Shown piece by piece: positions 1-11,141 of a stretch of 64,000 nucleotides of DNA. The first letter of the stretch is position 1, and each line of letters begins with the position of its first letter. The notes below the pieces were generated by a model that was not told the origin of the DNA, did not search any database, and worked only from the letters and a program-made list of their open reading frames with translations. The stretch comes from Amycolatopsis oliviviridis (GTDB lineage Bacteria > Actinomycetota > Actinomycetes > Mycobacteriales > Pseudonocardiaceae). Where the stretch lies: NCBI RefSeq assembly GCF_014654365.1, contig NZ_BNAY01000006.1, forward strand, positions 179,702 through 243,701, read 5' to 3'. The position numbers and the translations under genes are program-made.

Positions 1-622
1 GTTCGTGGTCGCCGTCGGCCTTGTTGACCGCGATGACGTCGGCGAGTTCGAGGACGCCCTTCTTGATGCCCTGCAGCTGGTCGCCGGTGCGGGCCAGGGT
101 CAGGAACAGGAAGCAGTCGACCATGTTCGCCACGGTCACCTCGGACTGCCCGACCCCGACGGTCTCGACCAGCACGATGTCGTACCCGGCCGCTTCCATC
201 AGCACGATCGTTTCGCGGGTCGCCCGCGCGACGCCGCCGAGCGTGCCCGAAGTCGGCGAAGGGCGGATGAACGCCTTCGGGTCCACCGCGAGCCGCGCCA
301 TCCGGGTCTTGTCACCCAGGATCGAGCCGCCGGTCCGCGTCGACGACGGGTCGACGGCCAGCACGGCGACCTTGTGCCCGGCTTCGGTCAGATCCGTGCC
401 GAGCTGGTCGATGAAGGTCGATTTGCCGACACCGGGGACGCCGGTGATGCCGACCCGCCGCGCGCCGCCCGCGTGCGGGAGCAGTTCGACCAGCAGCTCC
501 TGCGCCTGCGCCCGGTGGTCTTCGCGGTTGGACTCGACGAGCGTGATCGCCCGGGACAGCAGGCCGCGGTCCCCGGCGAGGACGCCCTTGGCCAGCGCCC
601 CGACGTCGATCTTGCGCGGCAA
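1..622 (-). CDS. meaB: Methylmalonyl-CoA mutase-associated GTPase MeaB (3' end outside window)
   Basis: G3E-family P-loop GTPase that protects and reloads adenosylcobalamin on methylmalonyl-CoA mutase. The visible N-terminal ~207 codons show the Walker A motif GVPGVGKST, the family block DPSSTRTGGSILGDKTRM, the switch ETVGVGQSE and the guanine-specificity motif NKADGD near the window edge. The C-terminal dimerisation region lies beyond base 1. A TTG at 622 is chosen as start because CAGGAG sits about 8 nt upstream, inside the end of mutB; the two genes are separated by 2 nt, so they are co-transcribed and translationally coupled. The adjacent mutase genes fix the identity; ArgK is an older name for the same family. 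Confidence 0.93.
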   Translation of the reverse strand, partial: MPRKIDVGALAKGVLAGDRGLLSRAITLVESNREDHRAQAQELLVELLPHAGGARRVGITGVPGVGKSTFIDQLGTDLTEAGHKVAVLAVDPSSTRTGGSILGDKTRMARLAVDPKAFIRPSPTSGTLGGVARATRETIVLMEAAGYDIVLVETVGVGQSEVTVANMVDCFLFLTLARTGDQLQGIKKGVLELADVIAVNKADGDHE

Positions 623-624
623 GG

Positions 625-2792
<2,168 letters not shown>

Positions 2793-2796
<4 letters not shown>

Positions 2797-4673
2797 TGCA
2801 CTCCGAGCTCGTTCAACGTGCCGGTCAGGACATCGAGGGCGTCGCAGCCCGTGAAGAGGTAGCCCGTGACGTCCGGGTGATCACCGGGTTTCCCGGCGAG
2901 AAGCACCGACGTGGCACCCGCTTCCTTCAACGCCTTCGCGACACTGTCGGCTTCCTCCGCGTAGGAGGTGTTGCTTCCGCAGAGGCAGGCGATCGTCGTC
3001 CCGCTCGCGCGGAATTCCGCGACGACGTCTTCGGGGGCGCCGGGGTTCACGGCCTCGATACCGCCCGCCTGGAACAGGTTCGCCGCGAAACTCGCCCGCC
3101 CGGTGTGCGCCGCGACAGGGCCGAGCGTGGCGAGGAAGACGCGGGGACGGCTGGGATGCGCGTCCGCCCGGTCCCGCAGGGCCTCGAACGCTCCCGCGTA
3201 CCGGTAGCGCGGCAGTCCGCCGCCCGGCAGGTCTTCGACGGCGTCGCGGACGACCGCTTTTTCGGTCAGGTTGGGGAATTCGCTGACGCCGGTGATCGGA
3301 TCGCGGCGCGTCCCGATCCGCTTCGACCGCTTTTCCCAGGTTTCGGCCAGCCGTCCGGCGAGCGCGCCGGAGGCCAGTTCGGCCTCGATCCCGCCCGCCG
3401 CCTCGATCGCGGTGAACTCGCGCCAGGCGGCCTGGGCCAGGTCCTCGGTGAGGTTTTCGACGTACCAGGAGCCGCCCGCCGGATCGATGACCCCGGCCAG
3501 TTTGGACTCCTCCAGCAGGACGGCGTGCGTGTTGCGCGCGATCCGCGCGGAGAACGCGTCCGGCTGGCCGATCGCGGCGTCGAACGGGAGGACGGTGATC
3601 GCGTCCGCGCCGCCGACCCCGGCACCGAAACAGGCGAGCGTGGTCCGCAGCATGTTCACCCAGGGGTCGCGCTGGGTCAGCATCGCTGGCGAGGTGACCG
3701 CGTGCTGCCGCATCCCCGCGCCCTTGCCGCCCGAAACCTCGGTGACGCGGGCCCACAGGCGCCGCGCGGCGCGGAACTTGGCGATCGTGAGGAACTGGTC
3801 GGCCGTGGCGGCGAGCCGGAACTCGAGCTGCGCGGCCGCGGTGTCGACGTCCAGCCCCGTTTCCGTGAGCGCGCGCAGGTAAGCGACGCCCGCCGCGATG
3901 GTCGCGCCGAGCTCTTGGGCGTCCGAACCGCCCGCCTCGTGGAACGGCAGGCCGTCGGCGACGATCGTCCGCACCTTCGGGTGACTCTTCGCGACCCGCG
4001 CCGCCAGCTGGGCGGCGGGCGCGAGCGGATGCGCCGTGCCGGTGCGCGCGGTCAGCCCGATCGGGTCTGCGCCGAGAGTCGCGGTGACCGCGCTCGCCGG
4101 GATCTCACGTTCGGTGAAGAGGGTGAACAGCTCGTTCGCGGCGGCCTCGTACTCCTCACCCGCGTCGAGGGTGACGGGCGCCAGGTCGACGTACACCTCG
4201 TTCAGCGCGTCGCCCAGCTCGGCGACCGGGACCCCGGTCGTGCCGGCGCGCAGCCAGATCGAGCTGACGCCGCCTTCGAGGTCGGCGAGGATCGCGGTGT
4301 TGGTGGCCTTGGCGTCGCGGCGCGCGTACCGGGCGCGGATGTCCCAGCCCGTCGTCACCGCCCCCTCGGGCCGGGCGCTCCTCACGAACGGCGGAAGACC
4401 GGGGAAACCCGTCCCTTCGACCGTGTCTTCGGCGGTGTAGAGCGGCTGGATCTCCAGGCCGTCATACGTCCGCGTGACCAGCCTGCTTTCGGGCAGGCCG
4501 TCGAAGTCCTCGCCGATCGTGCCGCTCTTGCGCAGCACTCCGGCGACGAGCTCCCGCCACTGCTCACGACTCACTTCGGGGAACTCAGCCGCGAGCATCA
4601 GCTCGTCCGGCTCGTCCGGCGCAGCGGGTCCATCGGGCGTCGGCACTGACTCCGTTCCGGCCACTTCGGTCAT
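2793..4673 (-). CDS. mutA: Methylmalonyl-CoA mutase, small (non-catalytic) subunit
   Basis: Partner chain of MutB. 626 aa, normal for actinobacterial MutA. It keeps the barrel fold (for example FPGLPPFVRSARP near the N-terminus and DPAGGSWYVE, the counterpart of DPWGGSAFVE in MutB) but its C-terminal Rossmann domain has AAHTGRA where MutB has the cobalamin ligand motif DGHDRG. It therefore cannot bind B12 through His and is structural, as known for the family. First gene of the mutA-mutB-meaB transcript. The 127-bp gap to the divergent kinase gene must hold both promoters; I see no strong hexamers for this direction. Confidence 0.95.
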
Positions 4674-4800
4674 AGCTGACGATGCTAACGGCCCTTAACA
4701 ACCCCTACCTGTGACGCTAGTCGCGCCAGGGAGACCCCGATTCACTCCGCCAGGGCACGGCGCATAGGGCCGCCACGGGGGCATACGACACAATTGGGCC

Positions 4801-6573
4801 GTGCCGTCCGACACCACCGAGTCCCCCGAGAGCCCCGGCGAAGAGAAGCGTGTCGTCGCCGGGCGATATCGGTTGCGCTCGGTGATCGGCTCGGGATCGA
4901 TGGGCACGGTCTGGTCGGCCTACGACGAGTTCCTGCACCGGCCGGTCGCGGTCAAGGAGGTCCGCCTCCCGCCCGGCGTCCCGACCTCACAGGCCGACGA
5001 ACTGCGCGAACGGACCCTGCGCGAAGCGCGCGCGATCGCCGTTCTGAGTCACCCGAACGTGATCATCCTGCACGACGTCGCGCGCGAGAACGACGAGCCC
5101 TTCGTCGTCATGGAGCTGCTGCCGTCGCGCAGCCTCGCGCACATCCTGCGCGACCACGGGCCGCTGACGGTCGAGCAGGCGGCCGCGGTCGGCATCGCGG
5201 TGGCGTCCGCGCTCGAAGCCGCGCACGCCGCCGGGATCACCCACCGTGACGTCAAACCGGGGAACGTCCTGGTCGCCGGGGACGGCCGGATCAAGCTCAC
5301 CGACTTCGGCATCGCGCGCAACGTCTCCGAAGCCACCATGACCCGCACCGGGATGATGCTGGGCTCCCCCGCCTACATCGCGCCCGAGGTCGCCTCGGGC
5401 GGCGCGGTCGTCCCGGCCGCCGACCTGTGGGGGCTCGGCGCGACACTGTTCGCCGCCATCGAGGGCTCGCCGCCCTACGACGCCGACGGCGACCCGCTCG
5501 AAACGGTCGGCAAGGTCGTCAACGGGAAGGTGCCGAAGCCCGGCCCCGGTCCGCTGGCCGACGTCATCGGCGCGCTCATGAAGAAGGAGCCGTCCAAGCG
5601 GATCGCCCTGCGCGAGGTGCGGCGCCGGCTGTATCCGTTGCAGGCCAAGACTCTGATCGACCTCTTCCCCGCCGAGCTGTTCCACACGCCCGACGGCAAG
5701 AAGACCACCGCGCACCTGGACGCGACCGACACCCAGGTGATCAAGCCGGTCGCCCCGGAGAAGCCGGGCGAGGGCACGAGTTCCGAACTCGCCGCCGATC
5801 CCGGCCCGCTGCCGTTCCTGAACCAGTCCGCCGCGGCACCCACGCCGCCGGCCGAACTCCCGCCGATGCCGACCGTCGTCCCGCTGCCGCCCCGGCATCC
5901 GGGCCGGTCGGCGGTGGCCACCGTGCTGCTGGCGATCGCGTCGGTGATCGTCTTCCTGCTGGCGGCGGGCGGCGGGTTCGTGCTGGCCAGGACGGTCGGC
6001 GGGCAGGATCTGCGACCACCGGAAGAACTGCGGCAGGGCGACACGATCGTCACGCAGCCGCCGCCGAAACTGATCACGCAGCAGGGTGACGCCAGCACGG
6101 TGAACGGCATCAAGGGTGGCCGGTTCACCATCGGCGTCCCGGAGGGCTGGCAGAAGTTCGTCGCGCCGCACATCACCAGGGGTGTGCCGAGCACCGTGGT
6201 CCAGTACGTCTCGCCCGACGGCCGTCAGGTCATCCGGATCGAGCGGCTGAGCGGTTTCCTCGCCGAGAGCCCGCCGCCCGCCTACTTCAGCTGGCTGAAG
6301 ACGCAGCATCCGGACATCGACCCGATCGGCGAGGCGTCCACCGTGCCCGGGCGGGGTGACAACAGCCTGCGCTACACCTACCGGACCATCGAGCGCGCCA
6401 CCGCGACCAGGGAGACCACGAACGACACCGCGCGGCGCACGACGTTCATGGACCTGTTCAGCGGGGGCTCGGATCTGTGGATCTTCTCGGTGACCTCGCC
6501 GATCGAGCAGGAGACTTCGGCGAAGACCGCGGTCTTCGAGCCCGTCGCACTGTCACTGATCGTCGACGGCTAG
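4801..6573 (+). CDS. Transmembrane serine/threonine protein kinase (PknB-like)
   Basis: Eukaryote-type Ser/Thr kinase of 590 aa. Kinase domain ~22-280: glycine loop GSGSMGTVW (~30-38), catalytic lysine in VAVKEV, catalytic loop HRDVKPGNVL (~150) and DFGIAR (~168). A Pro-rich linker leads to one membrane helix at ~372-397, followed by an extracellular domain of ~190 aa that contains FTIGVPEGWQ and resembles the sensor or ligand domains of actinobacterial kinases. No PASTA repeats are visible, so this is not PknB itself. GTG start; no Shine-Dalgarno in the preceding 20 nt and an AT-rich CACAAT 6 nt upstream, so possibly leaderless. Divergent from mutA; substrate unknown. Confidence 0.9.
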   Translation: MPSDTTESPESPGEEKRVVAGRYRLRSVIGSGSMGTVWSAYDEFLHRPVAVKEVRLPPGVPTSQADELRERTLREARAIAVLSHPNVIILHDVARENDEPFVVMELLPSRSLAHILRDHGPLTVEQAAAVGIAVASALEAAHAAGITHRDVKPGNVLVAGDGRIKLTDFGIARNVSEATMTRTGMMLGSPAYIAPEVASGGAVVPAADLWGLGATLFAAIEGSPPYDADGDPLETVGKVVNGKVPKPGPGPLADVIGALMKKEPSKRIALREVRRRLYPLQAKTLIDLFPAELFHTPDGKKTTAHLDATDTQVIKPVAPEKPGEGTSSELAADPGPLPFLNQSAAAPTPPAELPPMPTVVPLPPRHPGRSAVATVLLAIASVIVFLLAAGGGFVLARTVGGQDLRPPEELRQGDTIVTQPPPKLITQQGDASTVNGIKGGRFTIGVPEGWQKFVAPHITRGVPSTVVQYVSPDGRQVIRIERLSGFLAESPPPAYFSWLKTQHPDIDPIGEASTVPGRGDNSLRYTYRTIERATATRETTNDTARRTTFMDLFSGGSDLWIFSVTSPIEQETSAKTAVFEPVALSLIVDG

Positions 6574-6681
6574 CCGCGGGAGGCTGGCCGCCGAGCGAGC
6601 GCAGGTCGGGTGGGTCGTGAGTGGCGATTCGGATCAGAGCGTCTTAGGCACCTATCTGGATTCTGGCCGCGGGTCCGGTCC

Positions 6682-6728
6682 GTGAAGGCCTCCTTGCCTA
6701 CCCTGAAGGTAGCGAAGGGGGCCTTCAC
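6682..6728. repeat. Imperfect palindrome, GTGAAGGCC family
   Basis: Outer arms GTGAAGGCC / GGCCTTCAC pair perfectly; inner arms pair with two mismatches around a CTGA loop. A degenerate member of the family seen at 6781, 22037 and 47013. Confidence 0.65.
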
Positions 6729-6780
6729 TACCTTCGCGATCGCCACGTTCGTCCCAGGCGCACCAGCAGCCACAGCGACC

Positions 6781-6834
6781 GCGCGTGAAGGCCCCTTCCC
6801 TCGGCTCAGTCGAGGGAAGGGGGCCTTCACGCGC
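6781..6834. repeat. Long palindrome, GTGAAGGCCCC family
   Basis: Arms of 23 and 24 nt (one bulged G) starting GCGCGTGAAGGCCCC, with a 7-nt loop GCTCAGT. Nearly the same sequence recurs at 22037-22091 and 47013-47059. Likely a bidirectional terminator or a REP-like interspersed element; it lacks the U-tract of a classical intrinsic terminator. Confidence 0.8.
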
Positions 6835-6872
6835 TTAGGTAGGTGCGTGGCGGTGGAGCCTCGGTCCAGGTG

Positions 6873-6918
6873 GTCGTGAGTGGTAAATGTCGTTAGAACG
6901 ACCCAAAACACTCACGAC
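6873..6918. repeat. Palindrome with GTCGTGAGTG arms
   Basis: Outer arms GTCGTGAGTG / CACTCACGAC (10 bp, perfect) enclose a second palindrome TCGTTAGAACGA. Lies 24 bp beyond the MerR stop codon. Different in sequence from the GTGAAGGCC family. Confidence 0.7.
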
Positions 6919-6941
6919 TCACCGCACCACGAAAGGCCCCT

Positions 6942-7628
6942 TCAGCCCTCCTCGACGGCCAGCCGCGCGAAGTGCGCCTTCGAGGCACGCTGCTGCGCCA
7001 GCCTGCGCAATACCGAGAGCAGCCTGTCCCCGAGAACGGTCTCGACGACGGCGATCTCGATGATCCGCTCCAGCGACTCGACCCCGGCGATGCCTTCGAG
7101 GTCCAGGTCGGCGGTCCGGTCGGCGATCTCGGCGTAGGCGTCGAGTTTGTCGAGGTACCAGCCGTGCCCGACGTCCCGGATCGTGCAGAGGACGCCGACC
7201 AGGGCCTGGATGATCGGGTCGTCGTCGTCCTTGCAGGGCCAGTCGCGGCGGTCGGCCAGCTCCTTGACCGTGGCGAGCGCCCATTCCCGGCTCTCGTCGT
7301 CGACGGCCTGGCGGGAACTCGTGATCCCCTCCTGAGCGATGCCGAGGATGCGGTGCGGACTGGCCTCCCCGGCGTCGACCGCGGTGAGCACCTCACCGAC
7401 TGTGGCGAGCGAGAGGCCGCCGACGTCCATCAGCGCTCTGATCAGCTTGATCCGCTGGACGTGCCCGTCACCGTATTTCGCCTGGTTGGGACTGGTCCGC
7501 TCCCCGGCAGGGAGCAGCCCTTCCCGCAGGTAGTACTTGATCGTGGCGACCGGGACCCCGGCTTTCTCGCTCAGCTCCGCCATCCGCACGCGTGGTAACT
7601 CCGATCTCGGGGACGGTTCCAGGGTCAT
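6942..7628 (-). CDS. MerR family transcriptional regulator
   Basis: 228-aa regulator with an N-terminal winged-helix MerR domain (MAELSEKAGVPVATIKYYLREGLLPAGERT, spoken in parts: residues ~16-45) and a long helical C-terminal part of ~150 aa without a recognised ligand motif or metal-binding cysteines. ATG at 7628 is used; an internal ATG at 7583, right before the HTH, is an alternative. Divergent from a membrane protein gene, with a palindrome between them that overlaps this gene's probable promoter. Probably controls that neighbour and itself; the inducer is unknown. Confidence 0.88.
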   Translation of the reverse strand: MTLEPSPRSELPRVRMAELSEKAGVPVATIKYYLREGLLPAGERTSPNQAKYGDGHVQRIKLIRALMDVGGLSLATVGEVLTAVDAGEASPHRILGIAQEGITSSRQAVDDESREWALATVKELADRRDWPCKDDDDPIIQALVGVLCTIRDVGHGWYLDKLDAYAEIADRTADLDLEGIAGVESLERIIEIAVVETVLGDRLLSVLRRLAQQRASKAHFARLAVEEG

Positions 7629-7646
7629 CCCTGAAGACTTCTCAGG

Positions 7647-7689
7647 ATGGATAGCTTAGCTTCCCATAACGGAGAGCTTGACTATCCAT
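7647..7689. promoter_or_regulatory. Operator-like inverted repeat between divergent MerR and membrane genes
   Basis: Arms ATGGATAG (7647-7654) and CTATCCAT (7682-7689) are perfectly complementary, and AGCT repeats lie inside both arms. The left arm overlaps TAAGCT on the minus strand, a plausible -10 for the MerR gene. Binding by the MerR protein is inferred from position. Confidence 0.6.
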
Positions 7690-7703
7690 TCTGGGAGGGA
7701 CCC

Positions 7704-8678
7704 GTGACCATCTTGACCGATCTCCGTGAGAGAACCCGCACCTGGCACCGTGGTTCGTATCGCTGCGGGCAGGCCTTCGCCGTGATCACCGTGCTGTGCG
7801 TTTTCGCCATGCTGATCGACCAGCGGACGCTGGAAGGCGCGCCGATCTGGGCGAAACCGTTCAAATTCGCCGTCTCCGGCTCGCTGTACTTCTTCGCCTG
7901 GAGCTGGCTCGTCACCCTGCTGCCGAAGTTCCGGCGGACGGCGGGCGTGCTGGCGAACGCGCTCGTCGTGATCTTCTCGGCCGAGTACGTGCTGATGGTG
8001 TTCCAGGCCGCCCGCGTCCGCGCGAGCCACTTCAACTACGCGACCCCGCTGGACAACGCGATCTTCCAGACCATGGGCGGGATGGTCGCCACGCTGTGGC
8101 TGGTCAACCTCGTCCTGACGATCGCCGTGATGTTCACCCGGCTCCCCGACCGCGCGACGGCGTGGGCGGCCCGGATCGGCGCCGTCCTCGGCGCGATCGG
8201 GATCTCGCTGGCGACGCTGATGACCGGCCCCACCCCGGAACAGCAGGCCATGCTCGACGCGACCGGCCAGTCCGCGATGATCGGCGCGCACACCGTCGGC
8301 CTCCCCGACGGCGGCCCCGGCCTGCCGATCCTCGGCTGGAGCACGGTCGGCGGCGACCTGCGGATCCCGCATTTCCTCGGCCTGCACGGACTTCAGGCAC
8401 TGCCGCTGCTCGCGCTCGCCCTCGGCGTCCTGGCCGCGCGCTACCCGCGGCTGCGCGACGACGTCGTCCGGCTCCGGCTGGTGGTGATAGCCGGCGTCGG
8501 GTACGCGGGCCTTCTCGCGCTGCTCACCTGGCAGGCTCTGCGCGGCCAGTCGATCGTCGCCCCCGACGGCCAGACCCTGACCGCCTTCGCCCTCCTTGTC
8601 GCCGGCGTCGCGGTTAGCGGGCTGATCGCGATCGGGCGGCCGTCGAAGGACCGAGAGCTGGAGGCTTCCCTTCGATGA
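7704..8678 (+). CDS. Multi-pass membrane protein of unknown function
   Basis: 324 aa with about eight hydrophobic segments, for example around FAVITVLCVFAML, LVTLLPKF and LVVIAGVGYAGLLALLTW. No catalytic or transport signature recognised. GTG at 7704 is preferred because GGGAGGG lies 4 nt upstream; an in-frame ATG at 7647 would fall inside the operator palindrome. The stop overlaps the next gene's ATG by 4 nt (ATGA), so the two are co-translated. Divergent MerR suggests regulated expression. Confidence 0.75.
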   Translation: MTILTDLRERTRTWHRGSYRCGQAFAVITVLCVFAMLIDQRTLEGAPIWAKPFKFAVSGSLYFFAWSWLVTLLPKFRRTAGVLANALVVIFSAEYVLMVFQAARVRASHFNYATPLDNAIFQTMGGMVATLWLVNLVLTIAVMFTRLPDRATAWAARIGAVLGAIGISLATLMTGPTPEQQAMLDATGQSAMIGAHTVGLPDGGPGLPILGWSTVGGDLRIPHFLGLHGLQALPLLALALGVLAARYPRLRDDVVRLRLVVIAGVGYAGLLALLTWQALRGQSIVAPDGQTLTAFALLVAGVAVSGLIAIGRPSKDRELEASLR

Positions 8679-9106
8679 GCGTCGACACCCTGTTCACCTG
8701 GACCTTCCCGCTGGCGGCGCCGTTCTGGCTGCTGATGATCTTCCTGCCGGGCTGGTCGTGGACCCGCCGGATCATGTCCTCGCCGTGGGTGCCGCTCCTG
8801 CCGCTGATCCCGTACTTCGTGCTCGCCATCGCGCACCTCGGCGAGCTCTGGACGGCGGTCAGCAGGCCGGACCTCGGTGTGCTCAGCGCGTTCACCGGCA
8901 CGCCGTACGGGGCGGCCACGATCTGGGCGCATCTGATCGCCTTCGACCTGTTCATCGCGCGCTGGATGTACCTCGAATCCCGCGAGCACCGGATCCATCC
9001 GCTGGTGACGGGCCCGATCCTGGCGCTCACGATCTTCCTGTCCCCGTTCGGGCTGGTGGTGTTCCTGCTCGTGCGAACCGTCCGGATACGCTCGTCGCAT
9101 GAGTGA
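8675..9106 (+). CDS. ABA4-like (DUF4281) small membrane protein
   Basis: 143 aa, four predicted membrane helices, with the family pattern of an N-terminal WTFPLAAPFWLLMIFLP helix and the polar PxDLGVLSAFTG and WAHLIAFDLFIARW segments. It resembles the family of plant ABA4, involved in neoxanthin synthesis; in bacteria the role is unknown. Overlaps the upstream membrane gene by 4 nt and punA by 8 nt. Family assignment is from remembered pattern and is moderate in certainty. Confidence 0.7.
   Translation: MSVDTLFTWTFPLAAPFWLLMIFLPGWSWTRRIMSSPWVPLLPLIPYFVLAIAHLGELWTAVSRPDLGVLSAFTGTPYGAATIWAHLIAFDLFIARWMYLESREHRIHPLVTGPILALTIFLSPFGLVVFLLVRTVRIRSSHE
9087..9092 (+). promoter_or_regulatory. -10-like TACGCT before punA (leaderless start)
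   Basis: TACGCT ends 6 nt before the punA ATG, inside the upstream coding region, and no Shine-Dalgarno is present. Predicts transcription starting at the start codon. Confidence 0.5.
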
Positions 9107-9884
9107 GAACGAGGTCGCGGCGGCCGCCGCCATCGCCGAACGCACCGGCGTCGAGAAGCACGACATCGCCGTCGTGCTCGGTTCGGGCTGGCGCCCGGCG
9201 GCGGACGTCATCGGGGAGCCCGAGGCGGAGATCCCGCTGGGCGAACTGCCCGGATTCGTCGCGCCGGGCGCGGTCGGGCACGGCGGAACCGCCCGTTCGG
9301 TCCACGTCGGCGAGAAGCGCGCGCTGATCATGCTGGGCCGCACGCATTTCTACGAGGGCAAGGGCATCGACCCGGTCGTGCACAACGTGCGCACGGCCGC
9401 GGCGGCGGGCGCCAAGACGGTGCTGCTGACCAACGCGGCCGGTGGCCTGCGCGAGGGCTTCCGCGTCGGGCAGCCGGTGCTGATCTCCGACCACCTGAAC
9501 CTGACCGCGCGCTCGCCGATCGTCGGCGCGAACTTCGTCGACCTGACGGATCTCTACTCGAAGCGGCTGCGCGACATCGCGCGCGAAATCGACCCTTCGC
9601 TGGAAGAAGGCGTCTACGCGGGACTCACCGGGCCGCATTTCGAGACCCCGGCGGAGATCCACATGCTGCGGACGCTCGGCGCCGACCTCGTCGGCATGTC
9701 GACGGTGCTGGAGGCCATCGCCGCCCGCGCCGCCGGGGTCGAGGTGTTCGGGCTCTCGCTGGTGACCAACCTGGCGGCCGGGATGACCGGGGAACCGCTG
9801 AACCACGAAGAGGTCCTCGAAGCGGGCCGCCAGTCGGCGACGCGGATGGGGACCCTGCTGAAGGAACTCGTCACCCGCGCCTGA
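9099..9884 (+). CDS. punA: Purine nucleoside phosphorylase (trimeric type)
   Basis: Phosphorolysis of (deoxy)inosine and (deoxy)guanosine to the base and (deoxy)ribose-1-phosphate. 261 aa, normal for class I trimeric PNP. Visible motifs: phosphate-binding VLGSGW near residue 29, GRTHFYEG with the phosphate-binding His, the TNAAGGL loop, GPHFETPAEIHML, GMSTVLEA and the base-contacting Asn in SLVTNLAAG. It is the ortholog of mycobacterial deoD/punA (Rv3307), which also precedes pmmB. The start has no ribosome binding site but a TACGCT 6 nt upstream. Its sugar phosphate product can feed the phosphomutase and deoC further along. Confidence 0.95.
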   Translation: MSENEVAAAAAIAERTGVEKHDIAVVLGSGWRPAADVIGEPEAEIPLGELPGFVAPGAVGHGGTARSVHVGEKRALIMLGRTHFYEGKGIDPVVHNVRTAAAAGAKTVLLTNAAGGLREGFRVGQPVLISDHLNLTARSPIVGANFVDLTDLYSKRLRDIAREIDPSLEEGVYAGLTGPHFETPAEIHMLRTLGADLVGMSTVLEAIAARAAGVEVFGLSLVTNLAAGMTGEPLNHEEVLEAGRQSATRMGTLLKELVTRA

Positions 9885-9888
9885 GAAG

Positions 9889-9943
9889 TGTCATGAAAGG
9901 GCCTTTCAGGACGAAAAACGTCTTGAAAGGCCCTTTCATGACA
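9889..9943. terminator. Bidirectional hairpin between punA and glycosyltransferase
   Basis: Perfect 20-bp arms (TGTCATGAAAGGGCCTTTCA and its complement) around a 15-nt loop that can itself pair GACG with CGTC. Lies between two convergent genes, 4 nt after the punA stop. Confidence 0.8.
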
Positions 9944-9954
9944 TCCGGGGAGAC

Positions 9955-11112
9955 TCAGCCCGCGAATTCGGGAAGCCGCTGAGCGACCTCCGCCGGCGAC
10001 GGCATCGCGGCGACCTCGTCGGCGAGTTTCCGTGCCGCACCGAGGACGGCGTCGTCGGCGAGCAGCCCGCGCGCCCGCTCGTGAATGGCGTCCTCGGTGG
10101 CCCCCTCACCGATCAGCTGCGCGCCCACCCCGGCCGCGGCGACGGCCTCGGCGTTCGTGAACTGATCCGCCCCCTGCGGAAGCACCAGCTGCGGCAGCCC
10201 GGCACCGAAAGCGCCCAGCGTCGTCCCGCTGCCACCGTGGTGGACCACGAGGTCGACGTGCGGCAGGAGTTCGGACTGCGGCACCCACGCCTCGACACGG
10301 ACATTGCCGGGGACGTCGCCCAGCTGCGCCGGATCCACCGTGGGGCCCGCCGCGACGATGACGTCCGCGTCGATGCGCGCCAAACCGCCGATGGCCCGCT
10401 TGAGCACGTCTTCGTCACCGAACGCGGTGCCGAGGGTGAGGTAGATCAGCGGACGGCTCTTGTCCCGTCCCACCACGCCCGCCGGGAGATCCCCGGGCTC
10501 GGCCCAGCCGACGGGCCGCAGCGGGATCCGGTTCGCCCCCGCCAGGAAATCCGGTGCCTGCACCGATTCCGGGCAGATGTCGACGACAGGGTCACCGAAG
10601 GAGAACAGGTCCGCGCCCTCGAAACCGACCTCCGCGGCGAATTCCGCGAGACGGCCGTTGATGACGTCGATGACCTCACCCGGCGAGAACCGGCCGAAAC
10701 CGTGCCCGATCGCGGGGATGCCGGCGAGCCGGGCGGCGATGGCGCCACCGGCGTTGCCGCTTTCGTACACGACGAGATCCGGCCGGTGCCGCTCGAACAA
10801 CGGCGTGAGATCGGCGAGAAACCGGCGTGGCAGCACATTTCCGAACACTTGCCCGATAATGGGATAAAACGCCTCGGGCGGGCCGTTCGAGGCCCGGGGC
10901 GGGTCCGTGTCGGGCCCGAAGAACGAGGCGAACGCCGCCTGCATTCCGAATCCGGCGCTTTCCGTGGCCAAACCGGCCTTTTCGACGACCGGCCGCATCT
11001 CGTCACCGGTGGCGAACAGGACGTCGTGCCCGGCGTCGCGAGCGGCGACGGCGAGCGGTAGTAGGGGATAGAGATGACCATGACTCACCAGAGAAGTGAA
11101 GATCAATCGCAC
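9955..11112 (-). CDS. GT1-family glycosyltransferase (UGT/MGT-like)
   Basis: 385-aa GT-B glycosyltransferase. The N-terminal FTSLVSHGHLYPLLPLA acceptor-domain signature contains the family's catalytic-type His; the C-terminal donor-binding block is VDLVVHHGGSGTT followed by GLPQLVLPQGADQFTNA. This type transfers NDP-sugars to small molecules such as macrolides, flavonoids or other antibiotics. No biosynthetic genes surround it, so a role in tailoring or inactivating a metabolite is only a guess. GTG at 11112 is used; a TTG at 11106 has better spacing (7 nt) from GGAGAG. Divergent from pmmB with only 29 bp between starts. Confidence 0.85.
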   Translation of the reverse strand: MRLIFTSLVSHGHLYPLLPLAVAARDAGHDVLFATGDEMRPVVEKAGLATESAGFGMQAAFASFFGPDTDPPRASNGPPEAFYPIIGQVFGNVLPRRFLADLTPLFERHRPDLVVYESGNAGGAIAARLAGIPAIGHGFGRFSPGEVIDVINGRLAEFAAEVGFEGADLFSFGDPVVDICPESVQAPDFLAGANRIPLRPVGWAEPGDLPAGVVGRDKSRPLIYLTLGTAFGDEDVLKRAIGGLARIDADVIVAAGPTVDPAQLGDVPGNVRVEAWVPQSELLPHVDLVVHHGGSGTTLGAFGAGLPQLVLPQGADQFTNAEAVAAAGVGAQLIGEGATEDAIHERARGLLADDAVLGAARKLADEVAAMPSPAEVAQRLPEFAG

Positions 11113-11129
11113 CCTCTCCAACGTACCCG

Positions 11130-11135
11130 TAGGCT
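11130..11135 (+). promoter_or_regulatory. -10-like TAGGCT before pmmB
   Basis: TAGGCT ends 6 nt before the GTG start; no ribosome binding site is present. Suggests a leaderless transcript. It overlaps the 5' region of the divergent glycosyltransferase gene. Confidence 0.5.
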
Positions 11136-11141
11136 GACTCG

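Larger units (their letters stand above)
6574..6941. other. Gene-free convergent junction carrying three hairpins
   Basis: This 368-bp stretch separates the converging kinase and MerR genes. It has no convincing coding potential. It holds three separate inverted repeats (listed next) that probably terminate both transcripts. A second copy of the GTCGTGAGTGG word occurs near 6613, outside any hairpin. Confidence 0.7.

Noticed and set aside
6570..6911. Small genes reading through the palindromes in the kinase/MerR junction
   Set aside because: Frames exist only because the repeats are GC-rich; no ribosome binding site, and the products just translate the hairpins.
9955..11112. Part of an antibiotic biosynthetic gene cluster
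   Set aside because: No PKS, NRPS, sugar-synthesis or resistance genes nearby; the glycosyltransferase and the distant P450 are isolated.
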